Both the position numbers and the translations under genes were made by a program. DNA of 48,372 bases from a virus, in IMG/VR virus record IMGVR_UViG_3300017963_003169, positions 1 to 48,372 of that record, one strand, 5' to 3'. A model generated the notes under the pieces. It was not told the DNA's origin. It did not search any database and saw only the letters and a list, made by a program, of their open reading frames with translations. Of the stretch, positions 1 through 8,589 are shown piece after piece (position 1 is the first letter of the stretch; each line of letters starts with the position of its first letter).

Positions 1-678
1 ACTTGATGATGACGAACTGCTAGACGATGAACTTGGAGACTGGCTGCTTGATGACGATGAACTACTGGAACTTGATGATGACGAACTGCTAGACGATGAA
101 CTTGGAGACTGGCTGCTTGATGATGATGAAGAACTAGAGCTTGATGATGACGAGCTACTCGATGATGAACTTGGAGATTGACTACTAGACGATGACGAGC
201 TACTAGAACTTGATGATGACGAGCTACTCGATGATGAACTTGGAGATTGACTGCTCGATGATGAACTACTGCTGGAACTTGATGGTGATCGAGAACTAGA
301 ACTAGACGAACTACTGCTACTAGAACTTGATGGAGACTGACTAGATGACGAACTGCTCGATGAAGAAGAACTTGAACTGCTACTGGATGAGGAACTGCTA
401 GAGCTAGATGGAGATTGTGAGCTAGATGACGAGCTACTGGAAGATGAAGAAGAACTTGACGAACTCGAACTACTACTACTCGATGAACTGCTAGAGTTAG
501 ATGGAGACTGAGAACTAGAACATGATGACGAACTGCTGCTTGAGCTTGATGGACTTTGTGAACTTGAACTGGAACTAGAACTTGACGAACTTGGAGATTG
601 GCTGCTGGATGATGATGAACTCGAAGAACTAGAACTGCTGCTTGAGCTACTACTGCTAGATGATGAACTTGATGATGA
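1..678 (-). repeat. Low-complexity poly-serine coding repeat
   Basis: Every codon from 678 down to 1 encodes Ser except scattered Gln and Pro in a QSP motif. Both serine codon families (TCN and AGY) are mixed irregularly. Near-identical blocks of about 70 bases are seen at the left end, where the 1-60 and 70-130 stretches resemble each other. It is part of the LamG-like gene. Confidence 0.9.
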
Positions 679-1416
679 TCCCGCCGCCACAAAGCCGTAT
701 ACCCGACGCTTTAACGTTAATGGACTTGCGCCGCCATACATAGCCTGTATTTCGTTAAGCGATATAGCTCTATTATACATAAACACACTCGACAACCAAC
801 CACTAAAATTATAATAATGGGTATCATTATAAAGTAAATATCCTATCTGAAGGTTTTTAGATGCAGACCGTATCGCATTGCCACTATCACCAGTCTTTAC
901 CAAACTGCCGTTCACATACAATCTCGCAGTGCCATCATAAGTTCCAACAACATGATATTGCTTGTAGGTTTCTAAAGTGAGTACAGACTCCAAAGCGGCG
1001 CGATTGGCTGTCCCATCATTTATGATCATTCTGAAATGGTCAGTAGAGAGTTTTTGCAAACCATACGTTTCATTACCACTACCGTTCCAGCGTATTACTA
1101 ACTCTTGCTCGCCACTTAGAGTGTAAAACATAACGGAACAAACCAGCGAAATATATTCAACATTCAGCAACGGACTGTACGCAACATTTATTTCGTCCGG
1201 GGAATCAAGACGCAGAGACCCAGCCTCCCATGAATGATTGGTCATTGCTCCGTTAAGTTTATTCCCCGACCAATCATACAAGGTGCTGCCAGTAGCCCCC
1301 AACGCGGGCGACCAGCAGCCCGCCAGCCCGCGCCATAGTTCTGGATACTCCGACTCTGCGGCACATCTAGCGAAGCCTTGACCGTAAGTGGGCTTTGGGA
1401 GAATAATACTCGGCAT
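1..1416 (-). CDS. LamG/concanavalin-like protein with long poly-serine tail (3' end outside window)
   Basis: The frame opens with ATG at 1416 and stays open to the window edge, so the C-terminus is missing. Residues about 20-235 look like a LamG (concanavalin A-like) jelly-roll: a start such as GCWSPALGATGSTLYDWSG, then YDGTARLYVNGSLV and a closing MYNRAISLNEIQAMYGG, which is the usual Laminin_G_3 pattern. From residue 247 to the edge (226 residues) it is almost only serine, broken by short QSPS spacers. The ATG overlaps the stop of the preceding gene (TAATG), so the two are translationally coupled. LamG domains on phage virions usually sit on tail fibres or decoration proteins and bind glycans. 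A tail or surface adhesin is therefore inferred, with serine as a flexible stalk. Confidence 0.8.
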   Translation of the reverse strand, partial: MPSIILPKPTYGQGFARCAAESEYPELWRGLAGCWSPALGATGSTLYDWSGNKLNGAMTNHSWEAGSLRLDSPDEINVAYSPLLNVEYISLVCSVMFYTLSGEQELVIRWNGSGNETYGLQKLSTDHFRMIINDGTANRAALESVLTLETYKQYHVVGTYDGTARLYVNGSLVKTGDSGNAIRSASKNLQIGYLLYNDTHYYNFSGWLSSVFMYNRAISLNEIQAMYGGASPLTLKRRVYGFVAAGSSSSSSSSSSSSSSSSSSSSSSSSSSQSPSSSSSSSSSSSQSPSSSSSSSSSCSSSQSPSNSSSSSSSSSSSSSSSSSSSSSSSSSSQSPSSSSSSSSSSSSSSSSSSSSSSSQSPSSSSSSSSSSSSSRSPSSSSSSSSSSSQSPSSSSSSSSSSSSSSSSSSSSQSPSSSSSSSSSSSSSSSSSSSSQSPSSSSSSSSSSSSSSSSSSSSQSPSSSSSSSSSSS

Positions 1417-1955
1417 TATTGCACCTCGTCAACCAATGGCATCATAGTTATTGACATCTCAACAGCGTCGGCAACGAAAGCAGGTGTGGCGCTGTTTACT
1501 ACAACAGGAGAGACATATCGTAGAGGCGGTGAATATACCCACGTCTGCTGCAAGACGACTGTAGTCCCGTCATTCGTACACGTCAGAGTGCCTATATAGT
1601 CTAGTTGCAACAAACTCTCGGCTAAAGTACTTCCTGCTGTTCCTGTATAGGCGGCGTCTGCCCCCGTAAGTCCGCCAGGGTTGGCTGTGGCTGCTGTAGC
1701 AGACAATGACGGCCCCATATATATCTCCACCGTATCGAGGTCTGTGGGAGCAGAAGCAAACTCTATGCGTGCTGTCACCGCATAACGAGGCGCTCTAGTA
1801 GCTCCCAGGTCGGCCTTTGCCCCCTGTCTCGCCGCTGCCGCCGCTAATCCCGTTAAGTCAATCTGGTGCGTTCTCGTCCCACCATCGCCATTATAGTCGG
1901 TAGTATCTGCCCACACTGTGGGAGTGAGTTCTTTTAATAGAATTTCATTCGCCAT
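1416..1955 (-). CDS. Probable phage virion (tail-associated) protein, 179 aa
   Basis: Small soluble protein of 179 residues, rich in Ala, Thr and Gly, with no membrane segment. ATG at 1955 is preceded by AAGGGGTGATATAG, a good ribosome binding site. The stop overlaps the start of the LamG/poly-serine gene, and the virion-type 157-residue gene lies just upstream. The alternating hydrophobic and Thr/Ser pattern suggests beta-rich structure, as expected of a small structural or fibre-attachment protein. No named family is recognised with confidence; the structural role is inferred from composition and neighbours. Confidence 0.6.
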   Translation of the reverse strand: MANEILLKELTPTVWADTTDYNGDGGTRTHQIDLTGLAAAAARQGAKADLGATRAPRYAVTARIEFASAPTDLDTVEIYMGPSLSATAATANPGGLTGADAAYTGTAGSTLAESLLQLDYIGTLTCTNDGTTVVLQQTWVYSPPLRYVSPVVVNSATPAFVADAVEMSITMMPLVDEVQ

Positions 1956-1967
1956 CTATATCACCCC

Positions 1968-2441
1968 TTATGGCAATTGCCTTGCTTCGGCTACGTCAGC
2001 GGCAGTGACGTTTATGTTAGCCCCAAACAATATCTCAGCACGTGTCGCTGATCTTGTCCCTAATGCTATCAAAGCCGCCCGCGTTACCGGTGCATCTCCT
2101 ACCGTAAAGACTCCCAGTATTTGGTTGACAACATCGGTATTGGTAATATCTATGGAAGTATCGCCGTTACTGAATATAAGCATAATAAGGTCGCGCTTTC
2201 CCTGCGATAATGCTTCCCATTCAGCTATACCCGCAAAAGTTGCCCCGTCTTTCTGTGAACCTATGACATCTCGCACAGCATGTATGGGGACGCTGGCATT
2301 CGGGATGGTTTCTCCAGACAGGCCGACGGTATTTAACAATGCCGCTGCTTCTGGATGACTCGTCCCTGCGTATCCTAAAGTCATAGGATCGGTATCCAGT
2401 TCGGTTTTCAGGACTGCCAATTGGTCATTATCTAAAGCCAT
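1968..2441 (-). CDS. Small phage protein of an ELxTDPxxLGYA-type family
   Basis: 157 residues starting at ATG 2441 with an AGGAGAAAGAAG site upstream. The N-terminus (LAVLKTELDTDPMTLGYAG) matches a pattern I recall from small phage proteins encoded beside tail-fibre genes: a helix, the TDP/LGYA segment, then a region of the type ALLNTVGLSG. The rest is mixed alpha/beta with no catalytic motif. It lies 12 bases upstream of the 179-aa gene and presumably belongs to the same virion operon. Function is not known. Confidence 0.6.
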   Translation of the reverse strand: MALDNDQLAVLKTELDTDPMTLGYAGTSHPEAAALLNTVGLSGETIPNASVPIHAVRDVIGSQKDGATFAGIAEWEALSQGKRDLIMLIFSNGDTSIDITNTDVVNQILGVFTVGDAPVTRAALIALGTRSATRAEILFGANINVTAADVAEARQLP

Positions 2442-2453
2442 CTTCTTTCTCCT

Positions 2454-3398
2454 TTATGCTACACTCCTTATAAGAGCTATACTGTTATTGTATCTATCAC
2501 ACAAAACCATTATATCATCTATTCGTGCTAAACTATCAATCCATTCTGAAGGTATACTTCCTAAGCCATAATAGACACCGGCTAATCCTCCAATAACTGC
2601 TCCTGTAGTATCTGTATCACCCCCAAGATTTATAGCAGCCAATACTGATTCTTTATATGTATCATATTTCAGAAATGTCCATAATGCTGCTTCCAAAGTA
2701 TGTATGACATAACCGTCAGACTGAATTTCGTCTATGTCTATATTAGATATATTACCATCCAGAATTCTATTAAAATGTGGTAATTCATCATACAGCTGAT
2801 TATCGATATAAAATCTATAGCCTAATTCCACCATAGAATGATATGCCGCTAATCTATCCTTACCTGATAGCAATTCGGAAAGCATAATGATATATAACCC
2901 ACAGGCTATCTTTGATCGTGGATGAGCATGAGTAATGCTGGATATATCATGTACCATAAACAGTTTATCGGCTAAATATTCATTTGGATAATATACTGCT
3001 GGTAAAATACACATTAACGAACCATTACCATTGCTTGCAACATCTCTACCTCCCGAATCCGCTGGACTAACACCATTGTTAAGACTGGCTATAGCCGTTC
3101 TGGTAGTATTGCCTATATCGAATACTCTGCCGTATGATGTCCATAGAGCTTCATTATACCATTTGGTATAGGCTTCAGCTATTAAATTAAGATCATATCC
3201 TACACAAAGCTGCTCAGTTAAACATAAAGCTAAAGAGCTATCGTCTGACCACGTTCCTGCTGGCTGATTATGTGTGCCATAAGCCATCATATCAGATACT
3301 GGCTTCCTGTTCCTTGTAGCCCTATCTTGGAACTCTACAGGCACTCCTAAAGCATCGCCTACTATTAAACCTATTATACCATCTTTACAATTCACCAA
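2454..3398 (-). CDS. ADP-ribosylglycohydrolase (DraG/ADP-ribosyl-hydrolase family)
   Basis: 314 residues, close to the usual family length. The N-terminus DGIIGLIVGDALGVPVEF is the family signature. It is followed by GTWSDDSSLALCL, the first metal-binding acidic cluster, and near residue 255 by NLGGDTDTTGAVIGGLAG, the second Asp cluster. These aspartates bind two Mg ions. The family removes ADP-ribose from arginine or other protein sites or from small molecules. The frame begins with TTG at 3398, with GGAAGGA 7-8 bases upstream; GTG at 3395 is an alternative. It overlaps the 109-aa gene by 7 bases and so is co-translated with the MuF/ART-like protein two genes upstream. Reversal of, or immunity to, that domain is inferred. 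Confidence 0.9.
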   Translation of the reverse strand: MVNCKDGIIGLIVGDALGVPVEFQDRATRNRKPVSDMMAYGTHNQPAGTWSDDSSLALCLTEQLCVGYDLNLIAEAYTKWYNEALWTSYGRVFDIGNTTRTAIASLNNGVSPADSGGRDVASNGNGSLMCILPAVYYPNEYLADKLFMVHDISSITHAHPRSKIACGLYIIMLSELLSGKDRLAAYHSMVELGYRFYIDNQLYDELPHFNRILDGNISNIDIDEIQSDGYVIHTLEAALWTFLKYDTYKESVLAAINLGGDTDTTGAVIGGLAGVYYGLGSIPSEWIDSLARIDDIMVLCDRYNNSIALIRSVA

Positions 3399-3721
3399 GT
3401 ATACATCCTTCCCGGTACTGCTCTGAAAAATTCAATCATCTCTTCTCTGGTACGAAATTCCGGTTCTCCATCAATCTTACTCTTGACGTTTTTATTATAT
3501 TCATTTAATGTTAATGGAATGAATTTATAAACCCTGCCATCTTCACCTTTAGCTATTATAGCCTCACCTTCTTGACTTATCTTTGCTCGGTCTATCATAC
3601 GTTGATGGTTCATATCAAACCACGATATATTTCCGGTTACTTCTTCAACATTGATACCGATTAAAGCAGTTCTGTCCTGCCGTGATGTTATTCTGTACAT
3701 ATCTTCTATATCAAATATCAT
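3392..3721 (-). CDS. Small protein between the MuF/ART-like and glycohydrolase genes, 109 aa
   Basis: Starts at ATG 3721, whose ATGA overlaps the stop of the MuF gene, and its own stop overlaps the glycohydrolase start. The middle shows a beta-meander-like pattern (YRITSRQDRTALIGINVEE, then NISWFDMN, EAIIAKGEDGRVYKFIPL); the end is a short helix (TREEMIEFFRAV). No family is recognised. Its position directly after a possible toxic C-terminal domain makes a cognate immunity or accessory role plausible, but that is inference from location only. Confidence 0.65.
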   Translation of the reverse strand: MIFDIEDMYRITSRQDRTALIGINVEEVTGNISWFDMNHQRMIDRAKISQEGEAIIAKGEDGRVYKFIPLTLNEYNKNVKSKIDGEPEFRTREEMIEFFRAVPGRMYTW

Positions 3722-6700
3722 TCCATTAAATCTCCCATTTCCCTTGCTACTCGTACAAAATCCTCAACTCTTTTCCCATTTATCTCTTCCATACCAGCAG
3801 CCCTTAAAGCATCAATCGCTCTATCAGCCTCCTGTCGTGTCCTAACAATTACATTATCTATAGCATCAGGGCCTATAGCCTTTCTAAACATTACTTCATT
3901 ACCAGACCTCAAAAAATCATTCAACTCTGTCGTCAATTCAAGTGGATTAGGAGCTTGACTTAGTGAATAAGGCCTTGTAGTACCATAATTATCAGATAAA
4001 TATCCATAATGATCAAGTCGTCCTAACTCTTTTGGGCTAATCTTAAAAGTATGTCCATAACTTATCCCAAACCTCCGGCCGTCATCACTCTTCGGTATGA
4101 GTCTGGTAAAGACACTATCTGCTCCGCCTGTGCCAAAATCTGAACTTGTAGACATACCATCTACCAAAAGGCCTCTATCATATCTTTCTTTTGATGACAT
4201 AAGTCCATTTTTAACCACATTTACCAAAGCATCATTATCTAACGTACTACTATGATGTATGAGGGATTCTGCACCATTATCACTAAAAGTTTTAATAACT
4301 GAATCAGGCATACGATATGTGCCATAGCCATTGGTGATTTCATTATATGATGTTTTGTTTATTATGGCAGATGCTTGGTTAGGCTTGAATCCTGCATTTA
4401 TCAAGGTTTCCTTTACTTCTTTTCGTAATTCTGGCAGTTTCATTGTCTGGAATTCTTGTCGCTGAGCCAAGGCTCTTGGCTTATCATATTGCCACATAAG
4501 TTTATTGTAAATCAATCGCTTCTCATCTGTTCCTGTTGGAATTTTCAAGAAATCTCTGTTTAATTTCAAGTCGCCAAAAGCCTTCCTAACAACACTTCGC
4601 ATTTCATCTATATCACCGGCATCCACCGTCAAACGTACACTACCTGTTAGAGCATGAATCCCCTGACCAGCAGCATCATCCACTACCTCGAAGAGATAAT
4701 TATCACCCTTGAATCTTGCTCCCTTAGCCATAGTCTTAGTAAAACTATCGGCATGTGGCCCAAGGATATGATTTCCATCTTTATCTATCACAGGAAATCG
4801 CTTTTTATATTCCCAAGGTGCTTTATTACCTCTAGCAATTACCTTTTTAGTAATATCATCACCAGTTTCCTTGAACTGTAACAAAAATTTTTGTTTACCT
4901 TCTTCAGATATTCGTAATATTTCAACATCATGATTTTCTATTCGCCGTCTATCCATTCGTAGATGTTGTGCAGGACCATCCTCAAATATTCCAATATCCA
5001 CATTATCTAAAGCATCTTCTGCTATAGGAGCAGGAGTTGATATAACAGGTTCAGGTAATACTCTTGGTGTTCTTAATATTATACCAGTATCAAAGCCTTT
5101 ATCCGGCTGTAACGTAGTAGGATTAGATACAGTATATGTCATATTAGATGTAACTGGAATGAGCAAACACCTGCAATTATGCGATACTATCTGATTAGCA
5201 ATATAACTTTCATCATCTTGGACACTAAGGTTATAGACGTAGCCTTCGTAATGTTCTTGTTTGATACCCGGATTAGTACAGATACCTACTCCCGGTAATA
5301 TAGATTGTACTTCATTCTCATTAGCAATCTGAGATAATTGCTTTGCTCTTTCTTCAACGTCATAATAATGTACCTTTGGATGACAACTAACACATAAAGT
5401 AATAAGATTCTCCATCCTAGAATTCATCTTATCATTATCAATATGATGAACAACTTTAATACCTCGATATGTGCCACATAACTGACAGATATTACCATCT
5501 CTTCGTCTTATTTCTTTTTTTAGTTTGTCTGTAAAACCATCATCATAAGGCTTCTTTTTTATACCACCTTTCCATGCTAGATTATTCTCTAGCTTATGAC
5601 TATATACTCCAGCTTCAGCAGCACACCTAGTCGAACAATGTTCTTTATAATTTCCGGCAGTAGCATATACCCATGTCCCGCATATAGGACACTCATGGCT
5701 TCGTTGCACTTCAGGCTTAACGATCATTTCTTTAGGGTGTGATAAATTTTGTTTAGCCCATATTCGTGCTATTTCTCGTCTTAATGGATTATTTGTCCAT
5801 TGCATCTTACTCTTAATAATTTGCAATGTGATAACTCTATCATCTAATTTGAGTTTTTCTGCTTCTTTCCATCCATCATCAGTCAATATCCTATGATTAG
5901 GAGTACATTTAACATGCTCACCATTCTCTAATTTTAAACTAATTATCTCACCATTATACCATTTCTTATGTAAACCTATAACAGGTTTCCAATTCCCTAA
6001 ATGAGTAAGAACCAAAGTTCCCTTCTTTATCTTCTCAATAGGAATTGGTCTGTTATTTCTTGGCCTTACTTTATTGGTTATCATCGTACCGGGCAAAAAA
6101 CAATTAAATCCGTTCGGAGGTGTCCAAAGCCCCCATATAGGGTCATCTCTGGGATATATTCTACCATCCATAGCTGCATGAGTTTCTCGTGTTCTCTCAT
6201 CCAGTATAGCACTATACTCATAAGCTGGCACAAAGTCCATTACATCAGGGTCGTTCATCATATTCCATCTACCACGATTATATATGGTAGAGAAATTCGT
6301 CCTGAGTATAGTCTCTGTATGAAATGGTGTTAATGGCTGTCCTTTTCTAGCTTGTGTGCCAAAGACTGTGCCTGTATACTTGACATTGGCTTCTTTCAAC
6401 CCACGTTGAAACTGCTGTAATGTCCATCCTTCATCTACTGCCTTGCTCACTAGCTGTCGTGTACTATTGAGCATATCTTTATCGACTATACCTGCCACAG
6501 TAAATGCTCTGGCTCTTTCCCTAGCTACCATCTTATTGAATTCGGCTTTACTTACTAATTGCCGTCTGCCAAACTCTGCCAATGCCTCTCTTGGCACTAA
6601 GTCTACAGGCTCTTGGAATATGCTAACCCCGCGCACTTTTATTCTATGCCCTAATGAATTCTCTATCTCTTTACGAGCATCATATTTACCCTTGAAGTAT

Positions 6701-6981
6701 GTATAACCAAAGGCATTTAGTAGATGCGCCCGCAATTTAGCACTATTAACTGTGATTTTCTTTAAGTTGGTTAATCTGCCTGTCTTGAGTATCTTATGTC
6801 GTTTAACCTGATTGACTATGTTTTGTTCAATATCCTGTATATCTTTTACAACTGTCTTGGTAGCAGACTGAACTCTATTCTCTTGCTCTTCTGCTCTCTT
6901 CAGGAAATCTATCTTGGTAGCTTCCTCGAATTTACTTAATGGCCTTAATAATAACTTCTCAGGTATTATTGCTACTGACAT
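3718..6981 (-). CDS. MuF-type phage minor head protein with HNH intein and C-terminal ADP-ribosyltransferase-like domain
   Basis: 1087 residues from ATG 6981, which has AAAGG eight bases upstream; a TTG 39 bases earlier lacks a site. Residues about 1-290 form a MuF (phage head morphogenesis) region ending in ILDERTRETHAAMDGRIYP and PPNGFN. A 309-residue intein (294-602) follows, and the host protein resumes at CRCLLIPVT, so the spliced junction reads PNGFNCRC, the family's normal ending. About 300 residues of unassigned linker precede a C-terminal domain (about 907-1087). This has LIHHSSTLDN (cf. the PARP-like LxHxS motif), GMSTSSDFGTGG (an STS motif, 944-946) and SGNEVMFRKAI with a candidate catalytic Glu at 1029. 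The first Glu/Gln of a full ExE is absent. MuF proteins enter the capsid, so the domain may be delivered with the DNA. The MuF and intein calls are firm; the ART call is inference. Confidence 0.88.
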   Translation of the reverse strand: MSVAIIPEKLLLRPLSKFEEATKIDFLKRAEEQENRVQSATKTVVKDIQDIEQNIVNQVKRHKILKTGRLTNLKKITVNSAKLRAHLLNAFGYTYFKGKYDARKEIENSLGHRIKVRGVSIFQEPVDLVPREALAEFGRRQLVSKAEFNKMVARERARAFTVAGIVDKDMLNSTRQLVSKAVDEGWTLQQFQRGLKEANVKYTGTVFGTQARKGQPLTPFHTETILRTNFSTIYNRGRWNMMNDPDVMDFVPAYEYSAILDERTRETHAAMDGRIYPRDDPIWGLWTPPNGFNCFLPGTMITNKVRPRNNRPIPIEKIKKGTLVLTHLGNWKPVIGLHKKWYNGEIISLKLENGEHVKCTPNHRILTDDGWKEAEKLKLDDRVITLQIIKSKMQWTNNPLRREIARIWAKQNLSHPKEMIVKPEVQRSHECPICGTWVYATAGNYKEHCSTRCAAEAGVYSHKLENNLAWKGGIKKKPYDDGFTDKLKKEIRRRDGNICQLCGTYRGIKVVHHIDNDKMNSRMENLITLCVSCHPKVHYYDVEERAKQLSQIANENEVQSILPGVGICTNPGIKQEHYEGYVYNLSVQDDESYIANQIVSHNCRCLLIPVTSNMTYTVSNPTTLQPDKGFDTGIILRTPRVLPEPVISTPAPIAEDALDNVDIGIFEDGPAQHLRMDRRRIENHDVEILRISEEGKQKFLLQFKETGDDITKKVIARGNKAPWEYKKRFPVIDKDGNHILGPHADSFTKTMAKGARFKGDNYLFEVVDDAAGQGIHALTGSVRLTVDAGDIDEMRSVVRKAFGDLKLNRDFLKIPTGTDEKRLIYNKLMWQYDKPRALAQRQEFQTMKLPELRKEVKETLINAGFKPNQASAIINKTSYNEITNGYGTYRMPDSVIKTFSDNGAESLIHHSSTLDNDALVNVVKNGLMSSKERYDRGLLVDGMSTSSDFGTGGADSVFTRLIPKSDDGRRFGISYGHTFKISPKELGRLDHYGYLSDNYGTTRPYSLSQAPNPLELTTELNDFLRSGNEVMFRKAIGPDAIDNVIVRTRQEADRAIDALRAAGMEEINGKRVEDFVRVAREMGDLME
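5176..6102 (-). other. Intein with HNH homing endonuclease, inserted in the MuF gene
   Basis: The 309-codon segment begins with Cys in block A (CFLPGTMITNK), has block B with the TxxH motif (CTPNHRILTDDGW), and ends in block F/G (VYNLSVQDDESYIANQ, then VSHN) before Cys+1. That is a standard class 1 splice set: Cys1, penultimate His, terminal Asn, Cys+1. In the middle are a zinc-finger-like part (CPICG..HCSTRC, host residues 431-453) and an HNH nuclease (ICQLCGTYRG, VVHHIDND, MENLITLCVSCHPKVH, 492-538). Both splice codons were checked on the DNA. All key residues are present, so splicing is expected to work. Confidence 0.95.
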
Positions 6982-7158
6982 AATATATACCTTTATATAA
7001 CACTTGTTATTGTCAACCAAACTTTAGTAAAGAAAATACGTCTTTTTATTCACAACTGTTAATAGGACTTAAAATTCCCTGTATGCTATTTCATCATCTG
7101 AATGATATATATATAACCTACCCGACTAGAATCTCGTTAGAGACGAACTACGACCGTT

Positions 7159-8577
7159 TTAAGTGGTCTTCTGTAAGGCATCATTAAGCAGTTCACATCT
7201 AGCCGCTGTTTCAAGCATCTCTACTTCTATATCATTACTACCATCAGGGCTATAGAATTTATATGGTTCATCGAAAGTTATAGCATCTTGAGCCATCTCC
7301 GAAGCTACTGTCTTCGTGAATGGCATTATATTGAGATAATCGCCTATCCATTTTCGTATATCAGGATCGTTAGGGTCAATGAATCCAGCAGTAGATAAGG
7401 TAGCAGCTATCTTTGCTTTTACCTCGTTGCTCTCTTCAGTCAATGGATAGAATTGGAATTCAGGAAATGTATTAACAGGAAAATTCCATCGAATGAGTGG
7501 TGTGGTAAGCTGTTCATGCATGATCTCTTCTAACATCCTGCCTAAATGCCATAATATACCTATAAAGAGGTCAAATTGTTTCTTACCTAAAGCATAACTG
7601 CCTGTAGAGCCTTTATCCGTGAAGCCTAATAGTTCAGGCACTAACAATGCTCTGGCTATCATCGTATCACGTTTATCAATAGCTTTTGTGTATATATCAG
7701 AGCCAGTCCTGTCCATAGTGACTGTATCTATCTCCACACCTTCTGGCTTGATAGCTTCTGTATGTATCTGTAAATCTTCTAATATTTCTAATAGTTTAGC
7801 TTTCGTATCTTCATCAGTACCGGCAGGATATGTACCAATAAGGAATGGACTTGGATAACGTTCCAGCCATATAGCCTGAAATCTCATTATAACATCTTTC
7901 TGCCACCATGGGATATAAGCCGCTTTCAAGTCCGATATACCATAAGGATTTTCCCACTCAGGCATCCATGACGATATTAGAAATTTATCGACTGGTAGTA
8001 TAACATCTTCTCCACCCTGTTTTTGTGTTAGAGACTCTATATTATTGAATTTATCCATATTAAAGGTGAAATCATGTGGTTTCTTGCTCTTAATACTCGC
8101 TAAGCCTATCTTACCAGCAAATTCACCTTCGGTAATAGGATAATAGTTTTCTTCCAGTATGGAATAGCCATAATCTAAACACGTCATCATACCCAATAGA
8201 AACTTAATGACTGTACCCGGTATCTGTGTCAACTGCTGGTCGTAATATTTAGCGATTAATACGTCTTGTTGAGAATCGCTGGCTGGCTTGATAAACCATT
8301 GAGTAGATAGTCTGGTAAACTTCTTTACAAATAATGTCGCCTTAACTGTGGAGTCCTGTTTCATGGTATCAAATATACTTAAGCCTTTTTTCTCCACTAA
8401 GGTATCGGGATTATGCTGTAAGCCTAAAGCATCCACGATCATAGTATTTCTACCAGTGGCTAACTCCTTACCTACCCAATCGGGATTTATCTTCCCATCG
8501 TCTTTAGGGTCATCTACCTCGTCAAATACGGAGTTATGTCTAAGACTAAGGTCATACCTATCGTCTCGGTTATTCAT
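7159..8577 (-). CDS. Phage portal protein, Mu gp29-like (DUF935 family)
   Basis: 472 residues, start ATG 8577 with AAGGAG upstream. Recognisable family features are the early VKATLFVKKFTRLSTQWFI block, a central segment with KPHDFTFN, and MIARALLVPELLGFTDKGS followed by a helix ending in NFP. The portal forms the dodecameric ring at the capsid vertex through which DNA is packaged and ejected, and it docks the terminase. The order terminase-portal-MuF is the standard head-gene order and supports the call. The stop is followed by about 180 bases without a gene before the MuF start. Confidence 0.88.
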   Translation of the reverse strand: MNNRDDRYDLSLRHNSVFDEVDDPKDDGKINPDWVGKELATGRNTMIVDALGLQHNPDTLVEKKGLSIFDTMKQDSTVKATLFVKKFTRLSTQWFIKPASDSQQDVLIAKYYDQQLTQIPGTVIKFLLGMMTCLDYGYSILEENYYPITEGEFAGKIGLASIKSKKPHDFTFNMDKFNNIESLTQKQGGEDVILPVDKFLISSWMPEWENPYGISDLKAAYIPWWQKDVIMRFQAIWLERYPSPFLIGTYPAGTDEDTKAKLLEILEDLQIHTEAIKPEGVEIDTVTMDRTGSDIYTKAIDKRDTMIARALLVPELLGFTDKGSTGSYALGKKQFDLFIGILWHLGRMLEEIMHEQLTTPLIRWNFPVNTFPEFQFYPLTEESNEVKAKIAATLSTAGFIDPNDPDIRKWIGDYLNIMPFTKTVASEMAQDAITFDEPYKFYSPDGSNDIEVEMLETAARCELLNDALQKTT

Positions 8578-8589
8578 CGCTTACTCTCC

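Noticed and set aside
6982-7020. Extra 13 residues at the MuF N-terminus from TTG
   Set aside because: No ribosome site; ATG 6981 has AAAGG at proper distance.
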